Positions 32,842-42,599 of a stretch of 64,000 bases of DNA are shown piece by piece (the first letter of the stretch is position 1; every line of letters begins with the position of its first letter). The notes beneath the pieces were generated by a model. That model was not told the origin of the DNA and did no database searches. It saw only the letters and a list, made by a program, of their open reading frames with translations. A program made the position numbers and the translations under genes. The DNA comes from Phymatolithon calcareum (Eukaryota; Rhodophyta; Florideophyceae; Hapalidiales), in contig OZ345364.1 of NCBI GenBank assembly GCA_977006965.1, positions 992,001-1,056,000 of the forward strand, read 5' to 3'.

Positions 32842-34332
32842 TCAGCTCTCAGAAGCCAAATTCGCAGCAGCCTTTATATTTCGCCGTTGCCGCCGACGTT
32901 CGGACGATGAGACAGGTGGAACAACCTTTTTCTCGCGAAGCGCATGGACTGGATCAACCATTCGATTGAAAGCAAGATACATCAATGCACCAGCTGCGAA
33001 CAGCGTGTAACTTGCAATGTTGACTACGACGAGATACCCCGCAACCTCGCGAACAAAAGTATTACCTCTCGTCTCGTTGACAGCGTCAACGACTGGGCAC
33101 ATTCCAAAACGGACACCGCCGTTCCGTTTTGCCGACAGTGCTAGCACGAGGGTTATGATCGGAGACACAACAGCAGCCATCCCCATGGTAGTAAGCTGCA
33201 CACTATTTCGGGCGACGAAGTAGATTAGTCTCTCTCCGGCAGTGACAACTCCCAATACAGGCTTCTCCTCCCAGAATCGTCGGAACGCGTCAATGGCACC
33301 ATCGAGGTACAATTGCAATCGAAAGCGGGCACAAGCCAGACGCACGCACACACAAGCGAGCAGCATCGTTATACGCATTCCGCCGTACATGCCGTCACTG
33401 TCACGTGCGGAAAACCCCCACATGAATAGAGTTGCAACGGGCAGCAAGTAGTCGGACAGCACGAGAACGAGCCCGAAAAGAGGCCGTCGAGGCAGGGCGT
33501 ACGGGTCATTCTTCCGACTGATTTCCGATTGCCGATGCGAGAGAAGCATGGAGTAGTCTATATGCGCGAACCTGAGGGCGGGGAAAAGTGCGGCGGCGAC
33601 GATGACGCCCGCAAGGAGCGCGACGATGATTCTCCCAGAGAGCGTGACACTGGAGGCGACGTCGGATGCAGCGTCAACATCGTACTGCAATTTCTCGATG
33701 AACGTCTGTCGCCAGGCACTCTCAAGTGATTTGAAAGCGACGTCAAACCAGACAAAATTTCCAAGGTCACCAGCGGTGATAAGCGCTAGCGAAACCAGAC
33801 TGCCCACAGCTGCCACCATAATGGGCGCCATAGTAGTCTCAAGCTCGACACAAATGCGAATGGAGTCTCCAGCTGCAAAGAGCATGGCGAAAAGCGCCAG
33901 CCACCACACATGACTCTCAACAAACGTGGTGGGGAAGAGACAAGTGGCAGTCTCTTCGAAAAGAACGCCGAAAACATATCCCACGGCGACAGCAAGTAGA
34001 TGGTCAAACTGCTGCAAATGCGGTATGACTGCATCGGTGGCGAAAAACGTCGGCGAGAGAACAGCTCGCATGACCGGCAATGAGGCGACAGACGGCTTCG
34101 CGGCGTGAATTTCCTTGGAAGCGCGCTTCTTACTGCCGCCTTTGCTGATTACCTGCGCCGCAGACGACAGACCGCTGGCGGCGAGAGTGGCGATTTGAGA
34201 TCGCGTTGGCTCGACAACGTAGCGAAGACCGAAGAAGAAAATGTGCTCGAAGGTGAAGCGCACTGAGTGCAATCGAGTTAGGATGAACATTACGCTCATC
34301 GACAGCACGAGCGCGGGTGATATAACCGCCAT
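32842..34332 (-). CDS. TMEM161-like multi-pass membrane protein
   Basis: 496 residues if started at the ATG at 34332. That start is chosen because MAVISPALVLSMSVMFIL matches the conserved N-terminus of animal TMEM161A/B in position and pattern, and the length fits the family (about 480). The open frame extends to 34458 without an earlier ATG. Further family landmarks: PTRSQIATLAA after the first TM, LFPALRFAHIDYSMLL in the middle, and LQLYLDGAIDAFRRFW followed by LIYFVARNSVQLTTMGM near the C-terminus. About eight to ten hydrophobic segments. The animal proteins are poorly understood membrane proteins linked to heart rhythm; the role here is unknown. Single exon. Confidence 0.75.
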   Translation of the reverse strand: MAVISPALVLSMSVMFILTRLHSVRFTFEHIFFFGLRYVVEPTRSQIATLAASGLSSAAQVISKGGSKKRASKEIHAAKPSVASLPVMRAVLSPTFFATDAVIPHLQQFDHLLAVAVGYVFGVLFEETATCLFPTTFVESHVWWLALFAMLFAAGDSIRICVELETTMAPIMVAAVGSLVSLALITAGDLGNFVWFDVAFKSLESAWRQTFIEKLQYDVDAASDVASSVTLSGRIIVALLAGVIVAAALFPALRFAHIDYSMLLSHRQSEISRKNDPYALPRRPLFGLVLVLSDYLLPVATLFMWGFSARDSDGMYGGMRITMLLACVCVRLACARFRLQLYLDGAIDAFRRFWEEKPVLGVVTAGERLIYFVARNSVQLTTMGMAAVVSPIITLVLALSAKRNGGVRFGMCPVVDAVNETRGNTFVREVAGYLVVVNIASYTLFAAGALMYLAFNRMVDPVHALREKKVVPPVSSSERRRQRRNIKAAANLASES

Positions 34333-35019
34333 GGCGGAGCGGCGGAGGTTGGAGAGGGGAAGTAGCACGATGAAGGGGATGGTGAAAGCACTATCGTTGG
34401 TGTAGTGCTGGTTGCTGATTGAGAGGAGGGCGATCCAATCGCGAAACGGTATTGCCACGACACTCGACCATCCGTTTCAGGTCAGACGATTTTGGATATC
34501 ATACCCTCATCTGCACCAACCAGGGCCGCACTCGTGGAAGGTAAACACTCGCTCCCGCGTCTTATTGATCGAATATCGTCATCAGATGTCGTCGAAGCAG
34601 CCCGTGAGCGTGAAGAGGGCGCGTAGTAAACACGAAAACTCTTCTCGGAGCGATTGGGGCGACCACAGCGGCAGACCAACAGTTCAGGCGACACTGGTGC
34701 TGGAAGACTGCTTTTAATTGAGTGAAGGTTTACGCACTGCAAACTGCTTGTCACCTTGTACTCTCTTGACCTCATGACCTGGGAATTAGGTTTGAATATC
34801 TACGGCCTGCTTTGCGGCCTGCTTCCGCTTTCGCATAGGTGAAACGCAGGAAGCGGCAGCTCTCAGGCAGTCCTTTCTCACCGATTCTTTCACGGTGCTG
34901 AAATGTCTGTTCCTCTTCAGCACAACCTCGAGTAGGAGCAGAGCTCGTTTCTGCGATGCTTCTGCCTAAATGACTGCTCATCCCGGTCGGCGGGTAGTAC
35001 CGATTATCCCAACACCACC
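34333..35019. other. No gene recognised
   Basis: Upstream region of the TMEM161-like gene. A 97-codon minus-strand frame (34482-34775) has no motif. Confidence 0.4.
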
Positions 35020-35640
35020 AGAGCTGAGACGCAAGAAATTGGGAGAGCACTTTGCATTGCGACTCCTGCATGCAAAACGGAGCCTGGAGGGAAGCAAGAA
35101 CTATGAGGGCAAGGATGAGGACTTGGTACAGGCACAGAGGGATATTTAGTACCTCGAAGAGCACAAACTGTTGAACATCCTAGCCAAGAGGGAAGCGGAC
35201 AGGGGTCACCCACAATGAAGAGAAATTGCGAATCTAACGGGAGTCGGAGAAGGTCAAGAAACGTATGAACGAGAATCAAAACCCCGCAATCCAAATCGAG
35301 TCTTGAAAAGAAAGACTTTGGGCAGTCGAGTGGTTTTTCGGCCGCTTCCTCCTGCGAATCCCTTCGGCGTATGTCGACAACTTCGACGAACTAGTAACGA
35401 TGCTGCTGGAAACCCTTCAACGCAACCTAACGCAATCACAGATAGATGACAGAGCGGAAGAGGAAATGAAGCAAGCGATGGACAAGTTAATGATGCTAAA
35501 AATCGAGATGAAAGAGGAGATGATAGTGTCATGATAGAAGCGAAACATTACTGTCTTCCCAGGAAAGGTTACAGCGCAATGCGAAGCTGCTCTGGTGTTG
35601 GTCTGCGCAGGCGTTGAGGGCGGCTATAATAAAAACATTC
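35020..35640 (+). pseudogene. Coiled-coil family gene, degraded copy 1
   Basis: Two coding-like pieces. The first (about 35023-35218) reads LGEHFALRLL, a stop, then YLEEHKLL, matching LGEHLALMLL and YLQEHKLL of 54777-54992. The second (about 35382-35534) reads NFDELVTMLLETLQRNLTQ then a charged coiled coil ending in TGA, matching the copy after 43893-44156. A frame break and an in-frame TAG show decay. A downstream AATAAA-like word (about 35627) and a C12 run follow. Family unknown. Confidence 0.5.
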
Positions 35641-36775
35641 AATTCCCCCCCCCCCCCGGTTATCCCATGGGACAGTGGACGCCTACCTTTCCTCTTCGAC
35701 AGTAAGCTATTTCGACACTTGTTTGTGTGTGACAATTAAAGTGAAGCATTTCGTACTGTTTGTGCATTAAGTTATACGCCCGTGAAGCCCTGCGCCTTGC
35801 ATATAATTTGAAACCCCTAGTACCATTCAAAACTCTCTAGAAGTGTATGCATTCTCCTACATTTGGGAGATGTTTGTTATTGTCAACGCACGACGATCAA
35901 AGATAGAGATTCTGTCGTCTTCTGAACTCCGACAAAGACATCCTCCAAAGTAGTGCGACCTGCTGTAGTTCGAGTCATCTAACGCAAGGACATAGAAAGC
36001 TATTTAGAGGACATGATCAGCCATCATTGCCGCATCGTATTATTAACTGGCGTGCACATTCGTCCAGAGAATCTTGAGCTGTCCGTGGAACAAAGGATTG
36101 CCTAATCTGCAGACTGTCTCAGAGAATATGAACTTTCGTCGGCATTCTGTATTTTACAATTTAGTTGCGTATTTTCTACAGACTGCCACGGATTCAGCCT
36201 CGCACTGTTCGTCGAGGGAGAGAACTGCACAAAAAAATCATGACTGTTGGAGCCTTGTTTACTTGGCGCTTTCAAAATTGCGCCAAGCGTCTGCAGATGC
36301 GATGATAACATTGGACAAACAACTCTCAGTAATCAAGACCCAAACTAATCTCCAACTTCTTCAACTCTAGATGCCAAAAAAACATCCTTCCCTCACGACA
36401 TACGACGTGAACCAAAGCAAGATATTCATACGTCAATTCAAATCTATGTAACTCTACAGAGGGAGGGAACGGGAGGCCGAGTCGAAATCCACATGGCCTT
36501 GAGGTGTCAGTGGGTACTTGCCTTATAAAAAAGCTTGAAAAGGTTTACAGAGCTGTCGCCGCTAGACTCCTCGTCATCATGATTCTGCTCTGCTCTTGTT
36601 GTTACTGCTGCTGCAAATAAACGCTGAATTCACGGGTCTTGCAGGAATGATTCAATTTGGCGAATCAGTCAACAGTGGTTGCACGTCCAACTCTGTCTGG
36701 GCAACGCGTCTATTTTTTGAATCTATCAAATCTCGACACATCTTTACAACAGTATGTTTAATGCCTTCCTGACGG
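35382..36775. repeat. Repeat R3, copy a
   Basis: Direct repeat of 44150-45545 and partial inverted repeat of 49500-50630. Copies b and c share an extra 30-odd-base stretch (TTTTAAATAAAAATC plus TTC triplets) absent from copy a near 35985. Confidence 0.85.
36074..36370 (+). CDS. Unrecognised 98-residue frame in R3a
   Basis: ATG frame intact here and at 44842-45138, with about three residue differences. A third copy (49523-49735, opposite strand) is shifted and shortened. The C-terminal half is helical (LALSKLRQASADAMITLDKQ). It may be an exon of the coiled-coil family. Unknown function. Confidence 0.35.
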   Translation: MSCPWNKGLPNLQTVSENMNFRRHSVFYNLVAYFLQTATDSASHCSSRERTAQKNHDCWSLVYLALSKLRQASADAMITLDKQLSVIKTQTNLQLLQL

Positions 36776-36838
36776 ACACTAATTATCAACAAAAAGGAAT
36801 CATCGCAAGAGATGACGGAATATGTTCGAGAGCGCCAT

Positions 36839-36902
36839 ACAGAGCGTTCTCTTGCGTGCTATTCATGATGATCATGCATAACACGCAAGAGAAGCGCTCT
36901 GT
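36839..36902. other. Hairpin, about 20-bp arms
   Basis: ACAGAGCGTTCTCTTGCGTG pairs with its complement at 36882-36902 with one extra base; the loop is 23 bases. It has a fold-back or small MITE-like character. No target duplication found. Confidence 0.65.
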
Positions 36903-36925
36903 ATACTATACAGTACAATGCGTGA

Positions 36926-37273
36926 AAAAAAGACTGCTTTAACAGGAAGCAGGCGCACTGGCAGGAGCAACGCAGAAGCCTTCGTGACACCTATGAGAGG
37001 ATACGTTGCGCGGAACAAACAGCCGAGGAGCGAAGACGGCGGCGGAAGTGGAGAAGACGTGCAACACCGAGGAAGAAGTCGATTTCCAGAGAATATCTAA
37101 AATACCAGCGGTATGCCGCTGCCGGCAGAGCGTCTATCGAGACAATGTCAACGCCCTTAATCAATAGGGACTTACGCGAGTACCGCGCCACGTGCCATGC
37201 GCGGTTACGACATGCTATAGGATCAGCTGTCGAACGAGCTCGGTGCACTGATCACCGAGCTGTGGCACAATGA
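36926..37273 (+). CDS. Arg-rich open frame without ATG (probable exon)
   Basis: 116 codons open between TGA stops. Composition is unlike random sequence: RRSLRDTYERIR, TAEERRRRRKWRRR, KKSISREYLKYQRY, LINRDLREYRATCHARLRHA. No start codon, so it is an exon or a 5'-truncated gene piece. It overlaps the next frame (37221-37397) by 53 bases, which argues for a frameshift or a splice at 37220. Possibly DNA- or RNA-binding by its basicity; family unknown. Confidence 0.35.
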   Translation, partial: KKDCFNRKQAHWQEQRRSLRDTYERIRCAEQTAEERRRRRKWRRRATPRKKSISREYLKYQRYAAAGRASIETMSTPLINRDLREYRATCHARLRHAIGSAVERARCTDHRAVAQ

Positions 37274-37397
37274 ACACACAATGACGCCTCGCTATCGTGG
37301 GTCGTCTACGGCGAACAATACAGGAGTTCTGCAATTTAGATGGGATATCCAAGATCCTAAGTTTTTCCGCCCGCCCCTCTGGCGGTGGTTTTCGTAA
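37221..37397 (+). CDS. Probable last exon of coiled-coil family gene
   Basis: 59 codons starting right after a good 3' splice-site-like CATGCTATAG and ending TAA. The sequence (NELGALITELWHNEHTM, STANNTGVLQFRWDIQDP, FFRPPLWRWFS) aligns with the decayed ends at about 37975-38060 and 53975-54060 (SPSTNNPVED, PEFxxxxxW). A shared 3' untranslated stretch with AATAAA (37465-37470) and an A8 run follows. Confidence 0.45.
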   Translation, partial: DQLSNELGALITELWHNEHTMTPRYRGSSTANNTGVLQFRWDIQDPKFFRPPLWRWFS

Positions 37398-37486
37398 GCT
37401 ACACAAAGGTAGGTAGCAACTGAGGAAGCCTGGCCCATATCTTCGGAAGTCTGTGGGGCTTTTAAATAAACTTTGCTCAAAAAAAA
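37393..37486 (+). repeat. Conserved 3'-UTR repeat with AATAAA and A-run
   Basis: A stretch of about 90 bases (ACACAAAGGTAGGTAGCAAC, CATATCTTCGGAAGTCTGTG, AATAAA) is shared with 38055-38150, 52240-52336 and 54070-54150. Here it ends in AAAAAAAA, so this piece could be a retrocopy. Confidence 0.7.
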
Positions 37487-37608
37487 GTCTATACAGTAAT
37501 GGAGAAATTAAATATTTGTGGACTACAGTACCGTACAGTTCATTAAATTCTGTAAAGCATATCCAAACAAATCATTCTTCGCAAACACTTCGATCGAAAT
37601 TTCTGTAA

Positions 37609-37941
37609 ATGGAAGGAGTCTGCCTAGAATCGAAACGGAAAAGAAAGATACCATACGACAAGACAAGAGAATTGCCAGCAATCCTCAAGTTCCCCAAGGT
37701 GAAACACAGACAACTCGCGCTGCAGTATGCCTGTGGCAGATTCCCACAGGTGTCAACAACAAGTATGACTGAAGAATTCGGCATCAGACTCAGACAGCAT
37801 ATGGAGACCCTTGAACGAACGCTGGCAGGATACGAACTCGAAGGAGAAAAACGACTGGAAACAGAAAAGGCGCTAGATGAGCTCTTACTATTTAGCAAGA
37901 CCCTCATAGAACGCATGGAGAACGAAGAAGGCCTGTATTAA
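37609..37941 (+). CDS. Small coiled-coil protein, family copy
   Basis: 110 residues from ATG. The N-terminal half is basic (KRKRKIPYDKTRELPAIL, KFPKVKHRQLALQYACGR). The C-terminal half is a heptad-like coil (METLERTLAGYELEGEKRL, ALDELLLFSKTLIERMEN). The end of the coil recurs at 53850-53956 with few changes. It is followed by the STNN-type exon remnant and the conserved AATAAA-containing 3' sequence (38130-38135). Unrecognised family; possibly the best kept member in this window. Confidence 0.45.
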   Translation: MEGVCLESKRKRKIPYDKTRELPAILKFPKVKHRQLALQYACGRFPQVSTTSMTEEFGIRLRQHMETLERTLAGYELEGEKRLETEKALDELLLFSKTLIERMENEEGLY

Positions 37942-38054
37942 TCTGCAGAATGCACGGCAAAAAGTGGTCGAGTCCAAGCACCAACAATCCCGTAGAGGAC
38001 TGAGATAGGACTACTTTGAGTCCTGAGTTTTCCGGTCCGCCATACTGGTGGACG

Positions 38055-38150
38055 TTTCGTGAGCTGCACAAAGGTAGGTAGCATCAGAGGAAGCCTTGCC
38101 CATATTTTCGGAAGTCTGTGGGGCTTTTAAATAAACTTGAAAGGAAAAAA
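38055..38150 (+). repeat. Conserved 3'-UTR repeat, copy behind 37609-37941
   Basis: Same element as 37393-37486, in its expected place downstream of the coil frame; polyadenylation signal at 38130-38135. Confidence 0.7.
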
Positions 38151-38159
38151 AGTTCAATA

Positions 38160-39025
38160 AATTCCCTGTCAGGACTCTCAATTGTATCATGTGCACAGCG
38201 CAAACCACCACTGTACCGTCACACCGGGTTGTGCAATAGGATATCCACTCGGATCGCGATACTTAGGATGCTCATCGTAGGTGATCTGCCGGGCCGTAAG
38301 GGAATCGTGTCTCTCGTGTATCTATGAGATGTTTTATTCGCTTCGATGGTAGTATTTAAGATAGTTCCTTCCTTTGAGTAAAGAAAGGTAGGAGTTCTTC
38401 GAATTTCGGCTCGACTGCTCGGATGGCGCACGCTCAAGCTCGCCTTCACGTCCATTCGACCCATGCGGAATTGAAATTCTCCCATCCCTTCTTGATCGCA
38501 ACCGTTTCGCCGCACAAGCCAGAGCGATGACAACCACGCTCAAGGTTCCCTTTCCCCTTTTCCTGTGCTTGTCTCAAAGTCCACGGCCCAGCCAAGGTCG
38601 CCACCGGAGGGCGACGCCGACATCTTCACGCGTATTCTGTCTGTTTGTTTTCTTGGGGGTTTTGTTTGCTTGTCTCTCTTTCCTCCGTTTGTGCTCTCCT
38701 GATCCTTTTCTCTCTTGGTCTTCTCTAACCCCTGTGGCGTCGTGTTCCTGTGCGCCTGGCGCTACAGCCGTCTGCACGAGTCAACAAAGACGTAGTGCAG
38801 AAGAAGAGCTATGTGTGCTCGTTGCCCAAAACAAGCCGCACTGGCAGGGAAAAAAACAACGAGACGGACGATAGCCACTGCACCATCAATTCTATTGTTT
38901 GCGATGCGAATTCAAACGCCACTGTCTACTTTTCTGGAACTAAGCAACTGTACGGGATACCCCGATCCCTGTATCTCCAACAAGAGCGATTTAGAATTTT
39001 CTTTTAGTAGTAATAAAAGCAATTT
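38160..39025. repeat. Repeat R4, copy a
   Basis: The part 38300-39025 is inverted at 41640-42430 and 51120-51900. The part 38160-38345 is inverted at 42860-43075 and 52930-53110. The end 38901-39023 recurs directly at 45548-45665. A 115-codon frame (38527-38874) with a hydrophobic segment (VFCLFVFLGVLFACLSFL) is shifted in the other copies, so it is not supported as a gene. Confidence 0.8.
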
Positions 39026-39133
39026 TCCACTACGAAACTGTCAGCCCCAAAAGGTTACCTTCTCCGGATAATCTCGCTGTATTCAGACCGAAGATTTTGC
39101 GCCAAGTGGGGTTGTATTCATTGCGGCTCATTA

Positions 39134-39184
39134 AATGACGTCCATTAAGGACGTCATTCTCTCATCGACTTATTGTCGATGAGA
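39134..39184 (+). promoter_or_regulatory. Two hairpins upstream of SDR gene copy 1
   Basis: AATGACGTCC/GGACGTCATT (39134-39158), whose centre holds a TGACGTC CRE-like core, and TCTCATCGAC/GTCGATGAGA (39160-39184), 165 bases before the ATG. Equivalent hairpins precede the other SDR gene (46877-46921 and 46829-46857). The regulatory role is inference. Confidence 0.45.
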
Positions 39185-39348
39185 GTGGCAGGTATGAGTC
39201 CGAGAAACACGTACCACACATCCAGGGAGATTTACAACTGCATGGCATGCGCATTCATGACGTGTCGATGCGCACATGAAAACCGCCACTCCCTCGTTCG
39301 TCATCACATCTGCAGTGTCGAGCCGACAGCGAAAAGCGGTTTTGCCAA

Positions 39349-40176
39349 ATGAAGACTGTGCTGATCACAGGATGCATCTCAGGTATAGGCAAAGCCACAG
39401 CCCTCCATTTCGCAGCGCAAGGATGGAACGTTTCCGCCACTGTTCTGTACCTGGACTTTCCGGGTCGCGCAGACCTGGAAAAGAACCCCAACGTGTTTAT
39501 CACAGCTCTCGATGTCACAGAACCCGCATCCATCGCAACAGCAATTAGTGCTACCGTCGAGCGTTTTGGTGGTCTCGATGTCGTGGTGAACAATGCTGGA
39601 GTGTTGGTACTCGGCCCATTCGAGCTCGCAACGCAAGCACAGATCGAGAAGATATACAAGGTGAACGCGCTAGGTCCGTTGTACGTGACTCACGCGGCAC
39701 TGCCGCACTTTCGAAGACAGAAACATGGGCTTATCATAAATGTAAGCTCGCCAGCCGGTAGAATCGCTCTGCCTTTTCTAGCGCTGTACTCAGGCACTAA
39801 GTATGCGGTCGAGGGATTGTCCGAGGCCCTCAATATCGAGCTTGTACCGCTTGGGATTCGAGTGAAAATTATCGAGCCCGGGCAGACGAAAACGGATCTT
39901 GGTGTGAATGGCGTAGTAGCTCAGAATAAGGATGTGAAAGACTATGACAATTCGATGAGCAAGTTCATGGCAATGTTCTCCAGGGAGGGAGCTGCGGCCG
40001 TTGAGAATGTCGCAAAGACTATTTGGACAGCTGCAACGGACGGTACCAAGCAGGTGCGGTACGTGGTGGGCAAGGACGCAGAATGGATATTCGAATTTCG
40101 TAAGAATTTGTCAGATGAAGAGGCTGAACAGGCAATGATGGCTCGATTCGGGTTTTGCGAGACACCAGACAAATGA
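39349..40176 (+). CDS. Short-chain dehydrogenase/reductase, classical type, copy 1
   Basis: 275 residues, full length for a classical SDR. NAD(P)-binding TGCISGIG at 7-14, D55 in LDVTEP, NNAG at 81-84, catalytic N106 (KVNALGP), S133/S134, Y147 and K151 (YSGTK), then EPGQTKTDL. The pattern resembles 17-beta-HSD/retinol-type oxidoreductases of the cytosol or ER; the substrate cannot be told. No signal peptide. A second copy sits inverted at 45802-46629 with about 33 substitutions and no gap, and the similarity includes flanks on both sides. All catalytic residues are kept in both, so both may work. Confidence 0.9.
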   Translation: MKTVLITGCISGIGKATALHFAAQGWNVSATVLYLDFPGRADLEKNPNVFITALDVTEPASIATAISATVERFGGLDVVVNNAGVLVLGPFELATQAQIEKIYKVNALGPLYVTHAALPHFRRQKHGLIINVSSPAGRIALPFLALYSGTKYAVEGLSEALNIELVPLGIRVKIIEPGQTKTDLGVNGVVAQNKDVKDYDNSMSKFMAMFSREGAAAVENVAKTIWTAATDGTKQVRYVVGKDAEWIFEFRKNLSDEEAEQAMMARFGFCETPDK

Positions 40177-40765
40177 GCTATGCAGCTTTGCGGACGAAAG
40201 GTTTTCGCACTGAAAAATTATTATATATTGTATTTTTATTGCAATTTTTAAAGCCCCACAGTCATACGAATATACGGGCAAGGCTTGACGCGATCAAACG
40301 GTACAAGACTATTGTATTGCGTTTCCCCCAAATGAGGTTAGCAGCGCTTCCGGATGTCATTTTACTTCGCACATTCTCAAAGAATTGGTTGCAATATTAC
40401 CCTAAACCGGTAAGTTCCTGGCTCAAGGGTCGAGGGGAAAATATTATTGCTAATTGCATTTCTGAGAGCACACATAACCCATCATCCGTAGCGCAGTGAC
40501 TCGGGAGCTATCAGCGCACATGGCTACGTGGAACGGACGTTTCATCATTAGCCGTATAGAGGGTCTAAAAGGCATGACTTCTAATTACTAAACACATATT
40601 TTAAAATCCCCAAACGTCTTCTCCGTTGACTCAGCATTAGACCATCCACACAAATCGTCGAAAACCTGTCAATGGCGGTTTAGCCATGGTCTATTATGAC
40701 CCCTTTTCGAAGCCGCTTTCTCTACGCTCTTATACATCTGGAAACCAGTCTCCACGTAGATTATA
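40177..40765. other. No gene recognised
   Basis: 40240-40350 is inverted at about 45690-45760 as part of the SDR duplication. Nothing else seen. Confidence 0.5.
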
Positions 40766-41206
40766 ATGCACATGCCAACTCTGAATTTCCCCAGACTGCA
40801 GTCTCTAACAGAAATGCAGCAAGACGTTCTTCTTTTATTTCTCGTCCTCGCCCTGGTTTTCTCTGCTCTGCGCCTATTCCTGAGCTTTATCAACTTTATG
40901 CTCTACCTTCCAATTGGCGTTGTCGTTATCGCTTGCCGTTTACTTGTCTTTCTCATCGTCTTAGCGCTTCATTTGATACGATTCCTTCTTCTCCTCCCGC
41001 TTCGCTTCCTTGTTTTCCTACTCCTGGTCCCCGGCCGCCTGCTTGCCCTCGCCAACGCAATCCATGCACTCGGATTGACTGGCGTCTTGACTTACTTCGG
41101 GGTTGCGATGTGTGCGGCTGCTGCAGGAGCATACTCCTTCTGCGGACCGGGTCTTAGTGAAGCTGACTGCGAAATACTTGGAATATGGTGCTACAAGAAG
41201 ATATGA
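40766..41206 (+). CDS. Small very hydrophobic membrane protein
   Basis: 146 residues from ATG at 40766. About residues 18-105 are almost entirely hydrophobic (VLLLFLVLALVFSALRLFL, FMLYLPIGVVVIACRLLVFL, IRFLLLLPLRFLVFLLLV), three or four TM segments. A further hydrophobic stretch (VLTYFGVAMCAAAAGAY) and a Cys-containing tail follow. No family recognised. No duplicate in the window, and it is flanked by repeats. Confidence 0.45.
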   Translation: MHMPTLNFPRLQSLTEMQQDVLLLFLVLALVFSALRLFLSFINFMLYLPIGVVVIACRLLVFLIVLALHLIRFLLLLPLRFLVFLLLVPGRLLALANAIHALGLTGVLTYFGVAMCAAAAGAYSFCGPGLSEADCEILGIWCYKKI

Positions 41207-41639
41207 TTGATGCAAATATATTTTCAAATGATTTTTCTAGTCAAGCTCTCTTTTTAAAGAAGGGGTATGCACCTTCCAGAAGAGGACTAGACGGTCAACT
41301 GGGAGAATCTTGTCGGAGAAGAACTGTTTGAGAACATTTTGCCTTTCAAAAAGTCATTGAAGATGTCGACTCCTTAGTCCATATCAACCGCAGCACCAAA
41401 ATAGCTTGGTCTTCCAATCCGATTGCGTCCCGGACCTAGACGCCTAAGTCGCCCACATCCACCAAACGGTAAGATAAATGAGAACGAAAAATGGGACGTC
41501 GAAGCACTGCAAATTGTGGGAGACACAGCATGAACAAATGAAAGAATGAGAGCTTTTATGCTTCACACTCTCAGAGCTGGTACGTTACAATGAGGATGAA
41601 GTTTGGAGTTTAGTCATGCATATTCGGGAGAGTTTAGCA

Positions 41640-42430
41640 TATAGCTTCATAACTCCGAGTATGCAATCTGCGCACGTATCGATTGCTTTTATTATTACTA
41701 AAAGAAAATTCTAAATCGCTCTTGTTGGAGATACAGGGAATGTGGTAGCCCGTACAGTTGCTTAGTTCCATAAAAGGAGACAGTGGCGTTTGAATTCGCA
41801 TTGCAAACAATGGAATTGATGGTGCAGTGGATATCGCCTGTCTCGTTGTTTTTTCCCTACCAGTGCCGCTTGTTTTGGGCAACGAGCACACGTAGCTCTT
41901 CTTCTGCACTACGTCTTTGGTGACTCGTACAGACGGCTGTAGCGCTAGGCGCACAGGAACACGACGCCACAAGGGTCAGTGAAGACCAGGAGAGAAAAGG
42001 ATCAGGAGAGCACAAACGGAGGAAAGAGAGACAAGCAAACAAAACCCCCAAGAAGACAAACAGACGGAATGAGCGTGAAGATGTAGGCGTCGCCCTCCGG
42101 TGGCGACCTTGGCTGGGCCGTCAACTTTGAGACAGACGTACGCAAAGAGGAAAGCGGAACTTGAGCGCGGTTGTCATCGCACTGGCTTGTGCGGCGAAAC
42201 GGTTGCGATCAAGAAGGGGTGGGAGAATTTCAAATCCGCATGGTCGAATGGACGTGAGGGCGAGCTTGAGCGTGCGCCATCCGAGCTGTCAGGCCGAAAT
42301 TCGAAGAACTCCTACCTTTCTTTACTCACGGGAAGGAACAAACTATCTTAAATACTATCATCGAAGCGAATAAAACAGCGCATAGATACACGAGAGACAC
42401 GATTCCCTGAGGGTCCGGCAGATGACATAC
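41640..42430. repeat. Repeat R4, copy b (inverted)
   Basis: Reverse complement of 38300-39025 with moderate divergence. 41207-41639 before it holds no recognisable gene. Confidence 0.8.
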
Positions 42431-42599
42431 CATGGGCATCGTGAGGATCTCGATCCGAGTTGCGGGAGTACAGTGACGGGAGAAACCGAAATCGAAGCTC
42501 TGAGGCATACATTCGAGACAAGAACAGCCAAATAAGCAAAGGTTGCGACACGGTCACCGTCTATCACCATTGCAGTATGTGAGACGTGCGTACTTGCGT

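Noticed and set aside
38527-38874. 115-codon frame with TM segment in R4a
   Set aside because: The same segment is shifted or truncated in both other R4 copies, so there is no sign of coding constraint.
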